Source of the DNA: Acetobacter farinalis
Lineage (GTDB): Bacteria; Pseudomonadota; Alphaproteobacteria; Acetobacterales; Acetobacteraceae
Reading direction: 5' to 3'
NCBI RefSeq assembly: GCF_026240015.1
Contig: NZ_JAPIUX010000004.1
Span: forward strand, 128,192 to 192,191
Length of the DNA stretch: 64,000 nt
In this document: positions 12,183 through 21,105 of the stretch, piece after piece
How positions within the stretch are numbered: the first letter of the stretch is position 1
Layout of the letters: each line of letters starts with the position of its first letter
Made by a program: the position numbers and the translations under genes
Notes under the pieces: model-generated
What the model was told of the DNA's origin: nothing
Seen by the model: the letters and a program-made list of their open reading frames with translations, nothing else
The model's database searches: none

Positions 12183-13652
12183 ATGCGTGACACTCTCCGC
12201 GTACATATGGGGTGGCTCCATAGCTGGCTTGGCTTTCTGGCGGGCCTGCTGCTGCTCTGCATTTTTGCCTCCGGCACGCTGGCCGTGTTTGATACGGAAA
12301 TCACCCACTGGATGCAGCCGGAAGTTCCACTGCACACCCGCACCGCCCTTACCCCCGCAGCCCTGAACGCCGCCGCACAAGCGGTTGAAGCCTCGGAACG
12401 GCAAGGATTTTCCACGTTTCTCTCCCTCCCTTCCCATCGGGACCCTGTTTTGCGGGTTCTGCATTATGATGGTTACGAATTTACCGGCCCAGCACTCAGC
12501 CCGGAAACCGGGACTTCTTTTGCACCCCGCGAGACGGCTGGCGGGCAGTTTTTCTATAATTTCCACTTCTCACTCCGGGGCGGAGACCACCCCGGCGTGC
12601 AGCTTGTGACCTTTCTGGGGCTTTGCCTTCTGGTCACGCTCGGGTCCGGCCTTGTTATTCACCTCAAGGCGCTCTGGCCGGACCTTGTGCTGCTCCGCCC
12701 GTTCGGGCCACGGCCCCGCGCCTGGGTGGATGCGCACCTGATTGCCGGTGTGCTGTTCCTGCCCTTCATCCTGTTCATGGCATATACGGGCACGGCTATT
12801 CATGCCCGGGTGCTGCTTCCGGCCCAGTCCTTTTTCTCCCCCTCTCCCGCCGGGCCTCCTAAAAAGAGCGCCCCGAAAGGCAGGCTCCTGCAGGCTGGCC
12901 CTCCTCTGCCGCCTCTTGCCCCTCTGATAACGCAGGGCCGGGAGAGGCTGCACAGCCCGGACGGTAATCTTGTCCTGTTCACCGCGGATGACGTACGCAT
13001 TTTCAGAAGCGACGCATCCGGCCCCTTCCTGACCAGAGATCACGCGGACTTCAGCCGGAAAGACGGGCATTTCCTCCGGTCTGTCACACGCAGTTCGCCA
13101 ACGGTTGCCACCATGCAGCTTGTGCGCGGATTACATTACGCCCGCTATGCGCCGCTCACCCTGCGATGGCTGTATTTTCTGTCCGGGCTGGCGGCCACCG
13201 CGCTGGCGGGCAGCGGGCTGGTTGTGTTTCTCATGAAGCGCCGCCGCTCATCTGGAGAAAACGCCTTCTTCCGGCTTGCGGAAGCACTGACCCTGACCGT
13301 GATAACGGGCTTCCCCATTGCCACGCTGGGGCTGTTCTGGGCGAACCGCTGCCTGCCTGTTGCCCTCACGGGGCGCATCATGGCCGAGATTGATCTCTTT
13401 TTTACCCTTTGGACGCTCTTCGCCATACATGCCCTGCTGCTGTGCCTGCGCCGGCATGCCGCCGCTGCGTGGCGCCAGCACCTGTATTGCCTCGCGCTGG
13501 CAGGCGGCATGCTCCCACTGGTGGATCTTCTCTCCGGCTCCCACCCGTGGGGAGACGGCGCGATGCTTTTTGTGACTGTAGACGCTCTGGCGTTTCTAAG
13601 CGGGCTGATCGCCCTATTTGCCGCACAGCACCTGCGGAGGCCCGCCACATGA
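12183..13652 (+). CDS. PepSY-associated transmembrane protein (siderophore-iron reductase type)
   Basis: A 489-residue inner-membrane protein of the PepSY-TM family. The N-terminus has the typical MGWLHSWLGFLAGLLLLCIF helix followed by GTLAVFDTEI, then a periplasmic PepSY region. Further helices are near residues 140-205 and 325-480. The family is linked to reduction of ferric siderophores in the periplasm, and the position after DUF3649 and before DUF3325 supports that role. Start ATG is 16 bp after the previous gene. The stop overlaps the next start (ATGA). Confidence 0.85.
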   Translation: MRDTLRVHMGWLHSWLGFLAGLLLLCIFASGTLAVFDTEITHWMQPEVPLHTRTALTPAALNAAAQAVEASERQGFSTFLSLPSHRDPVLRVLHYDGYEFTGPALSPETGTSFAPRETAGGQFFYNFHFSLRGGDHPGVQLVTFLGLCLLVTLGSGLVIHLKALWPDLVLLRPFGPRPRAWVDAHLIAGVLFLPFILFMAYTGTAIHARVLLPAQSFFSPSPAGPPKKSAPKGRLLQAGPPLPPLAPLITQGRERLHSPDGNLVLFTADDVRIFRSDASGPFLTRDHADFSRKDGHFLRSVTRSSPTVATMQLVRGLHYARYAPLTLRWLYFLSGLAATALAGSGLVVFLMKRRRSSGENAFFRLAEALTLTVITGFPIATLGLFWANRCLPVALTGRIMAEIDLFFTLWTLFAIHALLLCLRRHAAAAWRQHLYCLALAGGMLPLVDLLSGSHPWGDGAMLFVTVDALAFLSGLIALFAAQHLRRPAT

Positions 13653-13942
13653 TACTGCTGCTGGCTTGCGTGCTCTGGTGTGTGGCCTTCCGATGCCATG
13701 AGTGGTTGCAGTCCAGAAACCGCACTACCTTCCCGATGCCGGTACGCGCCGTATGGCTGAACCAAGGCGTTCGTGCTCTCGCCCCCTGTCTGGCGCTGGC
13801 TCTTTGCCTGATGCACTCGCCCGCGCTGGGGGTGCTGTTCTGGCTCGGCCTTGGCTCTGTGTGTGGTGTTTGCACCAGCGTGCTGATGGCCGTGCTCAAA
13901 AACAAACGGGGGCGTGCCCCTGCAGGCAAGCCCCCGTTATAG
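13649..13942 (+). CDS. DUF3325 domain membrane protein
   Basis: A 97-residue protein with three hydrophobic helices (ILLLACVLWCVAFRC, LAPCLALALCLMH, VLFWLGLGSVCGVCTSVLMAVL). Its size and its place as last gene after DUF3649 and PepSY genes identify it as DUF3325, a small membrane protein of iron-uptake operons with unknown biochemical role. The start is fixed by the ATGA overlap with the PepSY gene. Confidence 0.78.
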   Translation: MILLLACVLWCVAFRCHEWLQSRNRTTFPMPVRAVWLNQGVRALAPCLALALCLMHSPALGVLFWLGLGSVCGVCTSVLMAVLKNKRGRAPAGKPPL

Positions 13943-13948
13943 GCGCTC

Positions 13949-13983
13949 CCGGATGCGGGAGAATGACCCGCACCCGGTTTTGT
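13949..13983 (+). terminator. Terminator of the DUF3649-PepSY-DUF3325 operon
   Basis: CCGG-A-TGCGGG pairs with CCCGCA-C-CCGG, followed by TTTTGTTT, starting 7 bp after the DUF3325 stop. Confidence 0.8.
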
Positions 13984-13995
13984 TTCGTGGCCTCG

Positions 13996-15675
13996 TTATT
14001 TTGCCGCCACCGGAGCCACAGCGGTGTGGGTCTGGGTGATGAATTTGGCAACATTGTCATGCAGTTGCGCCAGAGAGTCCTGATGCGCATAGACCATATG
14101 GCCGGATTCATACTGAACAATCTGAATATTATTGCTCAGCTCATGCGAAACAGGCAGATGCTTCATTTCGTAAATCCCCTCGAAATAGGGGGTGCCGAGG
14201 TCAAAATACCCCTGATTCAGCATGACTTTCAGGCTGGGATTGTGCTTCATGGCCGAGGCCAGATCAGGCAGCACATTGACAGCCCCATGGATCGGGAATT
14301 CCGTATTGGGCTGTTTGTGTGAGAAATCCCACTTCATGATTGCATCAGAGAAGAACTTGTATTCCTGATACCCATCACCAAAGGATGGTGAATTTCCATA
14401 ATGCAGGGTGTTATGGGCGTAATCGTTAAACGCGGCAATATAGGCGGCAGACATGGCGGAAGACTGCGGGTCATAATCCGCGAACTGGGAAAGCTTATCC
14501 ATGGTCGGACCAGAGAAGCGGCTGTCCAGACGCCCCGTATCCAAACCCTTTTCACCCTGAAGGGTTTTTTCAAACTCCCCGCCGCTGATGCGCAGATCCG
14601 CCTTTTTGATGTAGTCCACCGGCAGGCCAGTATACGCATGCAGCTTCTGCGCAACGGCATCGCGCTGGGCATCAGAAATTGCATTTCCTTCCTGCAAGGC
14701 CGCCGTGTATTCGGTCAGCGCAAAATGCTCGACCTCTTTGAGGAAGGCCTTGAGGTCCGGATGCTGTTCCGGCAGGCATTTGTGATACCAGGCCGTTGCC
14801 GCATAGCTGGGAAGAGCCAGCACATAAGGCTGATCAATTGACGGGTTCATGGCAGCCCCATCAATATCATTGTCATAATTCAGAATCTGCGAAAGCAGGA
14901 TAACACCGTTCAGATCAATGCCTTTTTCATCAGCCAGCTTGTTGGCCACAATGGCGGAACGGGTTGTGCCGTAGCTTTCACCAAACAGATATTTGGGAGA
15001 ATTGTACCGCCCGTAGCGGGACAGGAACTGGGCAATAAAATCGGTAAAGGCCCCGGCATCAGCATCCGTGCCAAAAAAGGCCTTTTCCTTGTCTTTGCCA
15101 ATCAGGCGACCATACCCGGTGCCGGGTGCATCGATAAACACCAGATCGGAAACATCCAGCAAACTGTCATTGTTATTGACAATTGCATAGGGTGCGGCGG
15201 GCGTATGGGTATCATCCGCTGTCACCACTTTTTTAGGGCCGAACGCCCCCATATGCAGCCAGACGCTGGAAGAGCCCGGTCCACCGTTATAAACAAACGT
15301 GATCGGGCGGCCTTCCGGGCGCACACCTTTTTTGAAATACGCGACGTAAAACACAGAAGCTGTCGCGTCAGGCTGTGTTTTGTCCTTGTCCGTATCCGGC
15401 AGGGCGGAATCATCCCAGTCCGCTTTATGAACAATCAGCGTTCCGGAAACGGCTTCATAATCAATATGCGCCCCGTGGACTGTTACAGAGCCGCTTGTTG
15501 TCACGGCCTGCGGTTTCCCCAGAAAATCTTCCACGCTGGTTTTCTGTTTTGCCGCATCCGCCGCCTGATGGGCTTCCACCGCCCGCGCCTGCGGTTGGGC
15601 CGTAACACTGGCGGCCAGCACCGAAACCGTGGCAAGCAGGCCCGCCAGTTTCAAACCCGTCTGTTGTGCGCGCAT
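13996..15675 (-). CDS. Secreted serine carboxypeptidase, peptidase family S10
   Basis: About 559 residues with a signal peptide (LAGLLATVSVLAASVTAQ). S10 carboxypeptidases remove C-terminal residues from peptides, often at acid pH, which suits an acid-producing bacterium. Seen motifs are YNGGPGSSSVWLHMGAFGP (oxyanion region), FGESYGTTR (catalytic Ser), NQGYFDLGTPYF (catalytic Asp) and YESGHMVYAH (catalytic His). An in-frame ATG at 15687 directly abuts AAGG, whereas ATG 15675 has GAGAG at 5 bp spacing and is preferred. It appears to be a single gene. Confidence 0.93.
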   Translation of the reverse strand: MRAQQTGLKLAGLLATVSVLAASVTAQPQARAVEAHQAADAAKQKTSVEDFLGKPQAVTTSGSVTVHGAHIDYEAVSGTLIVHKADWDDSALPDTDKDKTQPDATASVFYVAYFKKGVRPEGRPITFVYNGGPGSSSVWLHMGAFGPKKVVTADDTHTPAAPYAIVNNNDSLLDVSDLVFIDAPGTGYGRLIGKDKEKAFFGTDADAGAFTDFIAQFLSRYGRYNSPKYLFGESYGTTRSAIVANKLADEKGIDLNGVILLSQILNYDNDIDGAAMNPSIDQPYVLALPSYAATAWYHKCLPEQHPDLKAFLKEVEHFALTEYTAALQEGNAISDAQRDAVAQKLHAYTGLPVDYIKKADLRISGGEFEKTLQGEKGLDTGRLDSRFSGPTMDKLSQFADYDPQSSAMSAAYIAAFNDYAHNTLHYGNSPSFGDGYQEYKFFSDAIMKWDFSHKQPNTEFPIHGAVNVLPDLASAMKHNPSLKVMLNQGYFDLGTPYFEGIYEMKHLPVSHELSNNIQIVQYESGHMVYAHQDSLAQLHDNVAKFITQTHTAVAPVAAK

Positions 15676-15787
15676 AGACACTCTCATCCTTCAGACCATG
15701 TTATACTATATCATGGTATCAGGAAGAGTCTGGCTCGCCTAGCCTGTTTCTTTTTCGCAACAAAGCCTTTGTCGGGCGCACTGTGGC

Positions 15788-16663
15788 CTACCCCGCCAGC
15801 CCTACCCCTGCTGCGGCGAAATAGCGGTTCACGGCCGTGCACATGGCTCCGGCCACCATCGCCCGGTGGCCAGCCTGCCGCAGGGCGGCTTCATCCATCC
15901 GGTTAGACATGAATCCCATTTCCACCAGAACAGACGGAATCTGGGCCGATTTCAGCACGGCGAATGCCGCGTGACGATGCGGGTGTGTCAGCAGATTAAT
16001 CCGTGACTGAAAAGCCGAGACCACGGCACTGGCCATATGCGCGGACCCGCGTCTGGCTTCTTCTGTCACCAGACTGGCCAGAATCTGCTGCACCTCGGGC
16101 GAGGTTCCCTGCACCAGAGGGCCGCCATAGCGGTCTGCACTGTTCTCGGTTTTGGCCAGATCCGCCGTCTGGCTGTCTGACGCCCCGTGGGAATGCGTAT
16201 ACACGCTGGCCCCCCGCACCCCGGCATTGTGCAGGGCATCCGCATGCATGGAAATGAACAGGGACGCCCCATGCTGCTGAGCCAGTTCAACGCGCCCGTC
16301 CAGCGGCACAAAATGATCACTGGTGCGTGTCATGGCCACACGGTACCGGCCCGTTGCCAGCAGTTGCTGCCGAAGCTCCGTTGCCGCTGCTTCCGCAACA
16401 TATTTCTCGTAAGTCCCGCTATAGCCGATCGCGCCGGGGTCCTTGCCCCCATGGCCCGGGTCAAGCATGACAAGCGGCAGAGCCGGGCGTGCCTTCCCGA
16501 TAATGGCTGGAGCCTGAAGCCCGCGCCCGACGGGAGGCGCCAGCGGACCGGCCGGGCGCGAAAGCGTGTGGTGTGCCCCCCCTGCCGCACGGGCCGGAGC
16601 GGCCAGCAGCCCCCCCGCCAACAGGCCAGCACCTGTCACCAGAAGCGTGCGTCGGTCAGACAT
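15788..16663 (-). CDS. N-acetylmuramoyl-L-alanine amidase (Amidase_3)
   Basis: A 291-residue zinc amidase that cuts stem peptides off peptidoglycan glycan chains, usually during cell separation. Zinc and catalytic motifs are present: LDPGHGGKDPGA (His), ISMHADA (His) and VLVEMGFMSN (Glu). The start ATG 16663 (MSDRRTLLVTGAG) has AGGAA upstream, and the DRRTLL plus hydrophobic segment ending APARA looks like a Tat-type signal peptide, as in AmiA and AmiC. An open frame extends to 16798 without a ribosome site. It lacks an AMIN domain. Confidence 0.92.
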   Translation of the reverse strand: MSDRRTLLVTGAGLLAGGLLAAPARAAGGAHHTLSRPAGPLAPPVGRGLQAPAIIGKARPALPLVMLDPGHGGKDPGAIGYSGTYEKYVAEAAATELRQQLLATGRYRVAMTRTSDHFVPLDGRVELAQQHGASLFISMHADALHNAGVRGASVYTHSHGASDSQTADLAKTENSADRYGGPLVQGTSPEVQQILASLVTEEARRGSAHMASAVVSAFQSRINLLTHPHRHAAFAVLKSAQIPSVLVEMGFMSNRMDEAALRQAGHRAMVAGAMCTAVNRYFAAAGVGLAG

Positions 16664-17255
16664 CTTTTTTCCTGCCTCGGGTGCACAGGGCGCTCCTGTG
16701 GGGCCAAGGCGCCCGGCCAATGGGAGAAAACCGGCTGGTTTTTCAGACTTTGGCTTCATAACACGCTTCACACTTCTGTAATCGGGGCAATTCTGCACAT
16801 AGATAATGTCGAAACCGTGTCAGAATCAGAGAGACAAATAAAGAGGAATGAAAAACAGTCTTTCTGAATGGGTTGCGGTTTGTTGCGGTTTGGGTCATGT
16901 TCAACAAGCATGGCTCAAGGCAGGATTGCCCGTTATGCATCCTGTTTCCGCCCCTGTGAAAGCTAAGGGCGCGGCTGGCGTCAGACCGCCGCCCGGCGCA
17001 GACGGGGCAGGAAACATTGTTTTGAAGGATCTATGACTATCGCCTTGGCCACTACCTTGGAGTGCATGACCAGACCGGAAGCAGCAGCCTGTTTCCGCGC
17101 CTCTGCTGTCACCTCAGTGCCTGGCCTGGCATCCGCCTCCCATTGTCTCACACATACAGATCTATGCCTGCCGGAAGTGTCCCCATCCCGTGTCCAGCCG
17201 TTCAAACGGCTCCACCGGACAGGCCGGCCACCGGCACACCGGAGTTTTTCTTTTT
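16664..17255. other. Long upstream/leader region of the RNase E gene
   Basis: About 590 bp without a supported gene, between the divergent amidase and RNase E genes. No protein-like frame or clear promoter could be assigned. By analogy with enterobacterial rne, which is autoregulated through a long 5' UTR, the part next to the RNase E start may be a leader RNA. That is inference only. Confidence 0.4.
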
Positions 17256-20222
17256 ATGTCAAAGCGTATGCTGATCGATGCAACGCACGCGGAAGAAACG
17301 CGTGTCGTTGTTATGGATGGAAACAGACTTGAAGATTACGATGTTGAAGCCGCCTCTAAAAAGCAGCTTAAAGGAAACATCTATCTTGCCCGCGTTGTTC
17401 GCGTAGAGCCGAGCCTTCAGGCCGCTTTTGTCGAATATGGCGGCAACCGCCACGGGTTTCTGGCCTTCAGCGAAATCCACCCCGACTATTACCAGATTCC
17501 GGTTGCTGACCGGGAAAAGCTTCTGGCCCTTCAGGCTGAAGAAGAAGCCCTGATCGACGCAGGCGAAGCCTCCACTGAAGAAGAGGATGAGGATGCTCCC
17601 TCCCCCGCTTCTGATGAGCTTGAGGACGCCACCGGCGATGAGGACGGCAACCGCCCGGCCCGCCGGAATGATGCCCCTGACTATGTTGGCGGTGAAACCG
17701 ATACGGGTGAAGAAGCGCTGATCCAGAAGCGGATTGCCCGCTTCCTGCGCAACTACCGCATTCAGGAAGTGATCCGCCGCAGGCAGGTTCTGCTTGTGCA
17801 GGTTGTCAAGGAAGAACGTGGCAACAAGGGCGCAGCCCTGACCACCTACATCTCCCTTGCCGGGCGCTACTGTGTGCTGATGCCCAACGCCCTGCGGGGC
17901 GGTGGTGTATCCCGCAAGATCACCTCCGTGCCGGACCGCCGCCGCCTGCGGGATATTATCTCCGCACTTGATCTGCCCCGCGGCATGGCCATGATTGTCC
18001 GCACGGCGGGCGCACAGCGGCCTGGCCCGGAAATCACGCGGGACTGCGAATATCTGCTCCATCTGTGGGACGATATCCGTGACCTGACGATGCGCTCCGT
18101 CGCCCCGGCGCTGATTTATGAGGAAGCAAGCCTCGTCAAACGCGCCATCCGCGATGTGTATACCCGTGAAGTCAGCGAAATTCTGGTTGATGGGGAACAG
18201 GGCTGGAAAGCCGCGCGGGACTTCATGCGCCTGCTCATGCCGCAGCACGCTGAAAAAGTCCGGCTGTGGAACAAGGAAAACCAGCCGCTCTTTGCCCATT
18301 ACCATGTGGAAGGGCATCTGGACGCCATGCTCTCCCCGGTCGTGTCCCTGCGCTCGGGTGGCTATCTGGTTATCAACCAGACGGAAGCTCTGGTGGCCAT
18401 TGACGTCAACTCCGGCAAGGCGACCAGCCAGCGCAACATTGAAGAAACAGCCTTCCGCACCAATCAGGAAGCTGCGGATGAAGTAGCCCGCCAGCTCCGC
18501 CTGCGGGATCTGGCCGGGCTGATTGTCATTGACTTCATTGACATGGAATCCCGCCGCCACAACAGCATGATCGAACGCCGCCTGAAGGACGCGCTGCGCC
18601 ATGATCGCGCCCGTATCCAGATGGGCTCGATCTCGCATTTCGGTTTGCTGGAAATGTCCCGCCAGCGGCTGCGGCCTTCCGTGGCAGAAGCCGCCTTCAC
18701 GCCCTGCCCGCATTGCCAGGGTACCGGCATGGTGCGCGGTATTGAAAGCTCCGCCTTGCATGTGCTGCGCGCTGTGGAAGAAGAAGGCGCACGCCGCCGC
18801 GCTTCTGCCATTACCGTTCATGTGGCCGCCGAGATTGCCTTCTACGTGCTGAACAACAAGCGCGACTGGCTGGCGGAAATCGAGCAGCGCCATCAGATGG
18901 AAATCCTGTTCGCGGCGGATGCTACCCTGCCCGTGCCGGAAATCCGCATTGAGCGCCGCCAGCCCCCCAAAATCGGGCGCAATCCTGCCCTTCTGCCGCC
19001 CGTTGAAAGCGGTGTGGAAGAAGCCGTTATCGAAAGCGCACCCAAAGAAGTCGTGGCGCAGCAGGAAAGCCCCCGCGCGGACACACCCGCACCGGTGGCT
19101 GAAGCAGGCAGCGGGGAAGAAGAGCCGCGCCGCCGTCGCCGTCGCCGTCGCCGTCGTGGTGGCAACGGAAACCGTGAGGACAATTCCGCTGCACCGGAAC
19201 AGGGTGCCTCTGCGCAAGCGCCTCAGGGCCACAACCGGAATCAGACTCAGGCACAGGGGCAGGCGCAGTCCGAGCCCCAGTCTCAGGCTGATGATGAGCA
19301 GGTGGACGCCGCACCGGCCGATACACAGACCAATCTGGTTCCCGGCCGCCGCCGCACCCGCCACTCCCGCGTACGCTCCGGCAGAACGGACGCACCGGAA
19401 GTGCGGGTAGACATTGAGGAAGGTCCGGCCCCCCAGCCGCGCCGCACAACCTGGCAGGGGCCGACCCCGGCCAACCCGTTTGGTGGCAGTCTGGATATTT
19501 TTGATCTGATCGAAAATTCCACCATGGAAGCTGCGGAAGCCGAGGCGGAAAAAGCCGCCAGAGCCTCTGCCAGACCGGCCCGCACATGGGGAACGCCCGC
19601 CGGGACTCAGGCTACCGGAACACCCGCAGCACCTGTAAAAGCACCCGAACCGGTTGCAGCCACACCGGACGTTCAGGACGATGCGGTTTCGGCCACGGAC
19701 GCAAAACCGGCCCGCAAGCGCCCCGCACGCCGCCGCAAGGCTGCAACAGCGGGTGATGCCTCTCCGGCAACGGCTCAGGCGGAAGCACCTGAAACCGTGA
19801 CCGACACCGCACCTGCTGCCCAAACGCAGGCCGCCGAGGCAGAGGCCCAGAAGCCCCGCCGCCGCGCTGCGCGGAAGTCGGCTGATGTCGTAACGGAAGA
19901 CGGCGCTGAGGGTGAAAGCCCCCGCGCGCGCCGCCAGACACCGGCACGGCGGAAAGCGGCCGCACCGGCGGAAGAGGCAACGGCACCGCAGGCGGATGGC
20001 ACCGGCACTGATGCGGAAAAACCCGCGCCGCGCCGCCGTCGGGCAGCAGCCAAAAGCACGGCCACACCCAGCAGGAGCGCTGCGGTTGAGACCGAAGCCG
20101 CTGAGGCCAGCCAGCCTGCCAGCCGGAAGGACGATGCGCCGGATGCCTCCATCGTACAGCCGATTGTGATTGAGGATGACAAACCTGTCTCCAACCGTCG
20201 CACAGGATGGTGGCGCCGCTAA
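17256..20222 (+). CDS. rne: Ribonuclease E
   Basis: A 988-residue endoribonuclease that starts mRNA decay and processes rRNA and tRNA; its C-terminal part scaffolds the degradosome. The N-terminus (MSKRMLIDATHAEETRVVV) leads into an S1 domain (LKGNIYLARVVRVEPSLQAA) interrupted by an acidic insert at residues about 105-165. The catalytic Asp motifs VAIDVNSGKAT and LIVIDFIDM and the Zn-link CPHCQGTGMVRG are intact. The C-terminal 370 residues are low-complexity, rich in Ala, Pro, Glu and Arg, with a run of ten arginines, typical of RNA- and partner-binding tails. ATG 17256 is chosen because conservation begins there. Confidence 0.95.
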   Translation: MSKRMLIDATHAEETRVVVMDGNRLEDYDVEAASKKQLKGNIYLARVVRVEPSLQAAFVEYGGNRHGFLAFSEIHPDYYQIPVADREKLLALQAEEEALIDAGEASTEEEDEDAPSPASDELEDATGDEDGNRPARRNDAPDYVGGETDTGEEALIQKRIARFLRNYRIQEVIRRRQVLLVQVVKEERGNKGAALTTYISLAGRYCVLMPNALRGGGVSRKITSVPDRRRLRDIISALDLPRGMAMIVRTAGAQRPGPEITRDCEYLLHLWDDIRDLTMRSVAPALIYEEASLVKRAIRDVYTREVSEILVDGEQGWKAARDFMRLLMPQHAEKVRLWNKENQPLFAHYHVEGHLDAMLSPVVSLRSGGYLVINQTEALVAIDVNSGKATSQRNIEETAFRTNQEAADEVARQLRLRDLAGLIVIDFIDMESRRHNSMIERRLKDALRHDRARIQMGSISHFGLLEMSRQRLRPSVAEAAFTPCPHCQGTGMVRGIESSALHVLRAVEEEGARRRASAITVHVAAEIAFYVLNNKRDWLAEIEQRHQMEILFAADATLPVPEIRIERRQPPKIGRNPALLPPVESGVEEAVIESAPKEVVAQQESPRADTPAPVAEAGSGEEEPRRRRRRRRRRGGNGNREDNSAAPEQGASAQAPQGHNRNQTQAQGQAQSEPQSQADDEQVDAAPADTQTNLVPGRRRTRHSRVRSGRTDAPEVRVDIEEGPAPQPRRTTWQGPTPANPFGGSLDIFDLIENSTMEAAEAEAEKAARASARPARTWGTPAGTQATGTPAAPVKAPEPVAATPDVQDDAVSATDAKPARKRPARRRKAATAGDASPATAQAEAPETVTDTAPAAQTQAAEAEAQKPRRRAARKSADVVTEDGAEGESPRARRQTPARRKAAAPAEEATAPQADGTGTDAEKPAPRRRRAAAKSTATPSRSAAVETEAAEASQPASRKDDAPDASIVQPIVIEDDKPVSNRRTGWWRR

Positions 20223-20233
20223 ACCCTGCTGAA

Positions 20234-20270
20234 CGGCTGGGGGCGGGTTTATTCCACCCGCCCCCAGCCG
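20234..20270 (+). terminator. Strong hairpin after RNase E
   Basis: CGGCTGGGGGCGGGT pairs with ACCCGCCCCCAGCCG (15 bp, 7-base loop), starting 12 bp after the stop. The T-rich tract is weak and about 10 bp away (CTCTTTT), so it could act as terminator or as a 3' stabilising hairpin. Confidence 0.7.
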
Positions 20271-20355
20271 GACTCATGCCTCTTTTGACCACCGGCGGCC
20301 TTATGCTAGGTAATGCCTCTCATAAAACTGACCTCCCCCGCCCACCGGAGTTTTC

Positions 20356-21105
20356 ATGACCGTGCCCCAGCCAGATCGTCAGCCCGCGCGTTCCTCCGGA
20401 ACGCAGGACCGGGGCCAACTGGTTCTGGCTCTCCCCAAAGGCCGGATTCTCAAAGCTGTCACGCCGCTCCTTGAGAGAGCGGGTATGGCTCCTTCCGCCG
20501 ATTGTCTGGGTGATGACAGCCGCAAGCTGCGCTTTCCCACCCAGAACCCAAAGCTGGATGTTGTTCGTGTCCGCTCGTTTGATGTTGCCACTTTTGTGGC
20601 CTCCGGCGGCGCGCATATCGGAATCTGCGGCGCTGATGTGCTGATGGAATTCGACTACCCTGAAATTTACGCCCCGCTTGATCTGGGTATTGGCGGATGC
20701 AGGGTTTCAGTGGCCCAACCTGTCACCCTGCCGCACGACCCGGAAGAATGGGCGCGCTGGTCCGAAGTGCGGGTCGCCACCAAATACCCCGCCATCACCC
20801 GTCGTTTTTTTGCGGCGCGCGGCATCAACGCCAATATCGTGCACCTGCATGGCGCCATGGAACTGGCCCCGATGCTTGGCCTGTCCCGGCTGATTGTTGA
20901 TCTGGTCGATACCGGCTCCACCCTGCGGGCTAACGGGCTGGGTGAGGTGGAAACCATTACCCACATCACCAGCCGTCTCATTGTAAACCGCACGGCGCTC
21001 AAAACGCGTCCGGAAGAAATCGGCGCTCTTATCAACAGCTTTCGCACTGCGCTGGAGGCAACCCCTCCGGTCACGGAAAAGGTCAAGGCAGAACAGTCTT
21101 CATGA
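20356..21105 (+). CDS. hisG: ATP phosphoribosyltransferase, short form
   Basis: HisG condenses ATP and PRPP in the first step of histidine synthesis. At 249 residues it is the short form lacking the C-terminal regulatory domain, so it should need HisZ, which is not in this window. Family motifs are LVLALPKGRILK, RSFDVATFVASGGAHIGICG and the PRPP loop LIVDLVDTGSTLRANGL. The first about 20 residues are a non-conserved extension. The stop overlaps the hisD start (ATGA). Confidence 0.95.
   Translation: MTVPQPDRQPARSSGTQDRGQLVLALPKGRILKAVTPLLERAGMAPSADCLGDDSRKLRFPTQNPKLDVVRVRSFDVATFVASGGAHIGICGADVLMEFDYPEIYAPLDLGIGGCRVSVAQPVTLPHDPEEWARWSEVRVATKYPAITRRFFAARGINANIVHLHGAMELAPMLGLSRLIVDLVDTGSTLRANGLGEVETITHITSRLIVNRTALKTRPEEIGALINSFRTALEATPPVTEKVKAEQSS

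Noticed and set aside
19120..19160. CGCCGT-type repeat in RNase E, considered as a separate repeat element
   Set aside because: It simply encodes the run of arginines in the RNA-binding tail of RNase E.
17259..19823. 854-codon minus-strand open frame
   Set aside because: Entirely antisense to RNase E; long only because of the GC-rich codon bias of rne. Composition (Cys/Gly/Phe-rich) is not protein-like.
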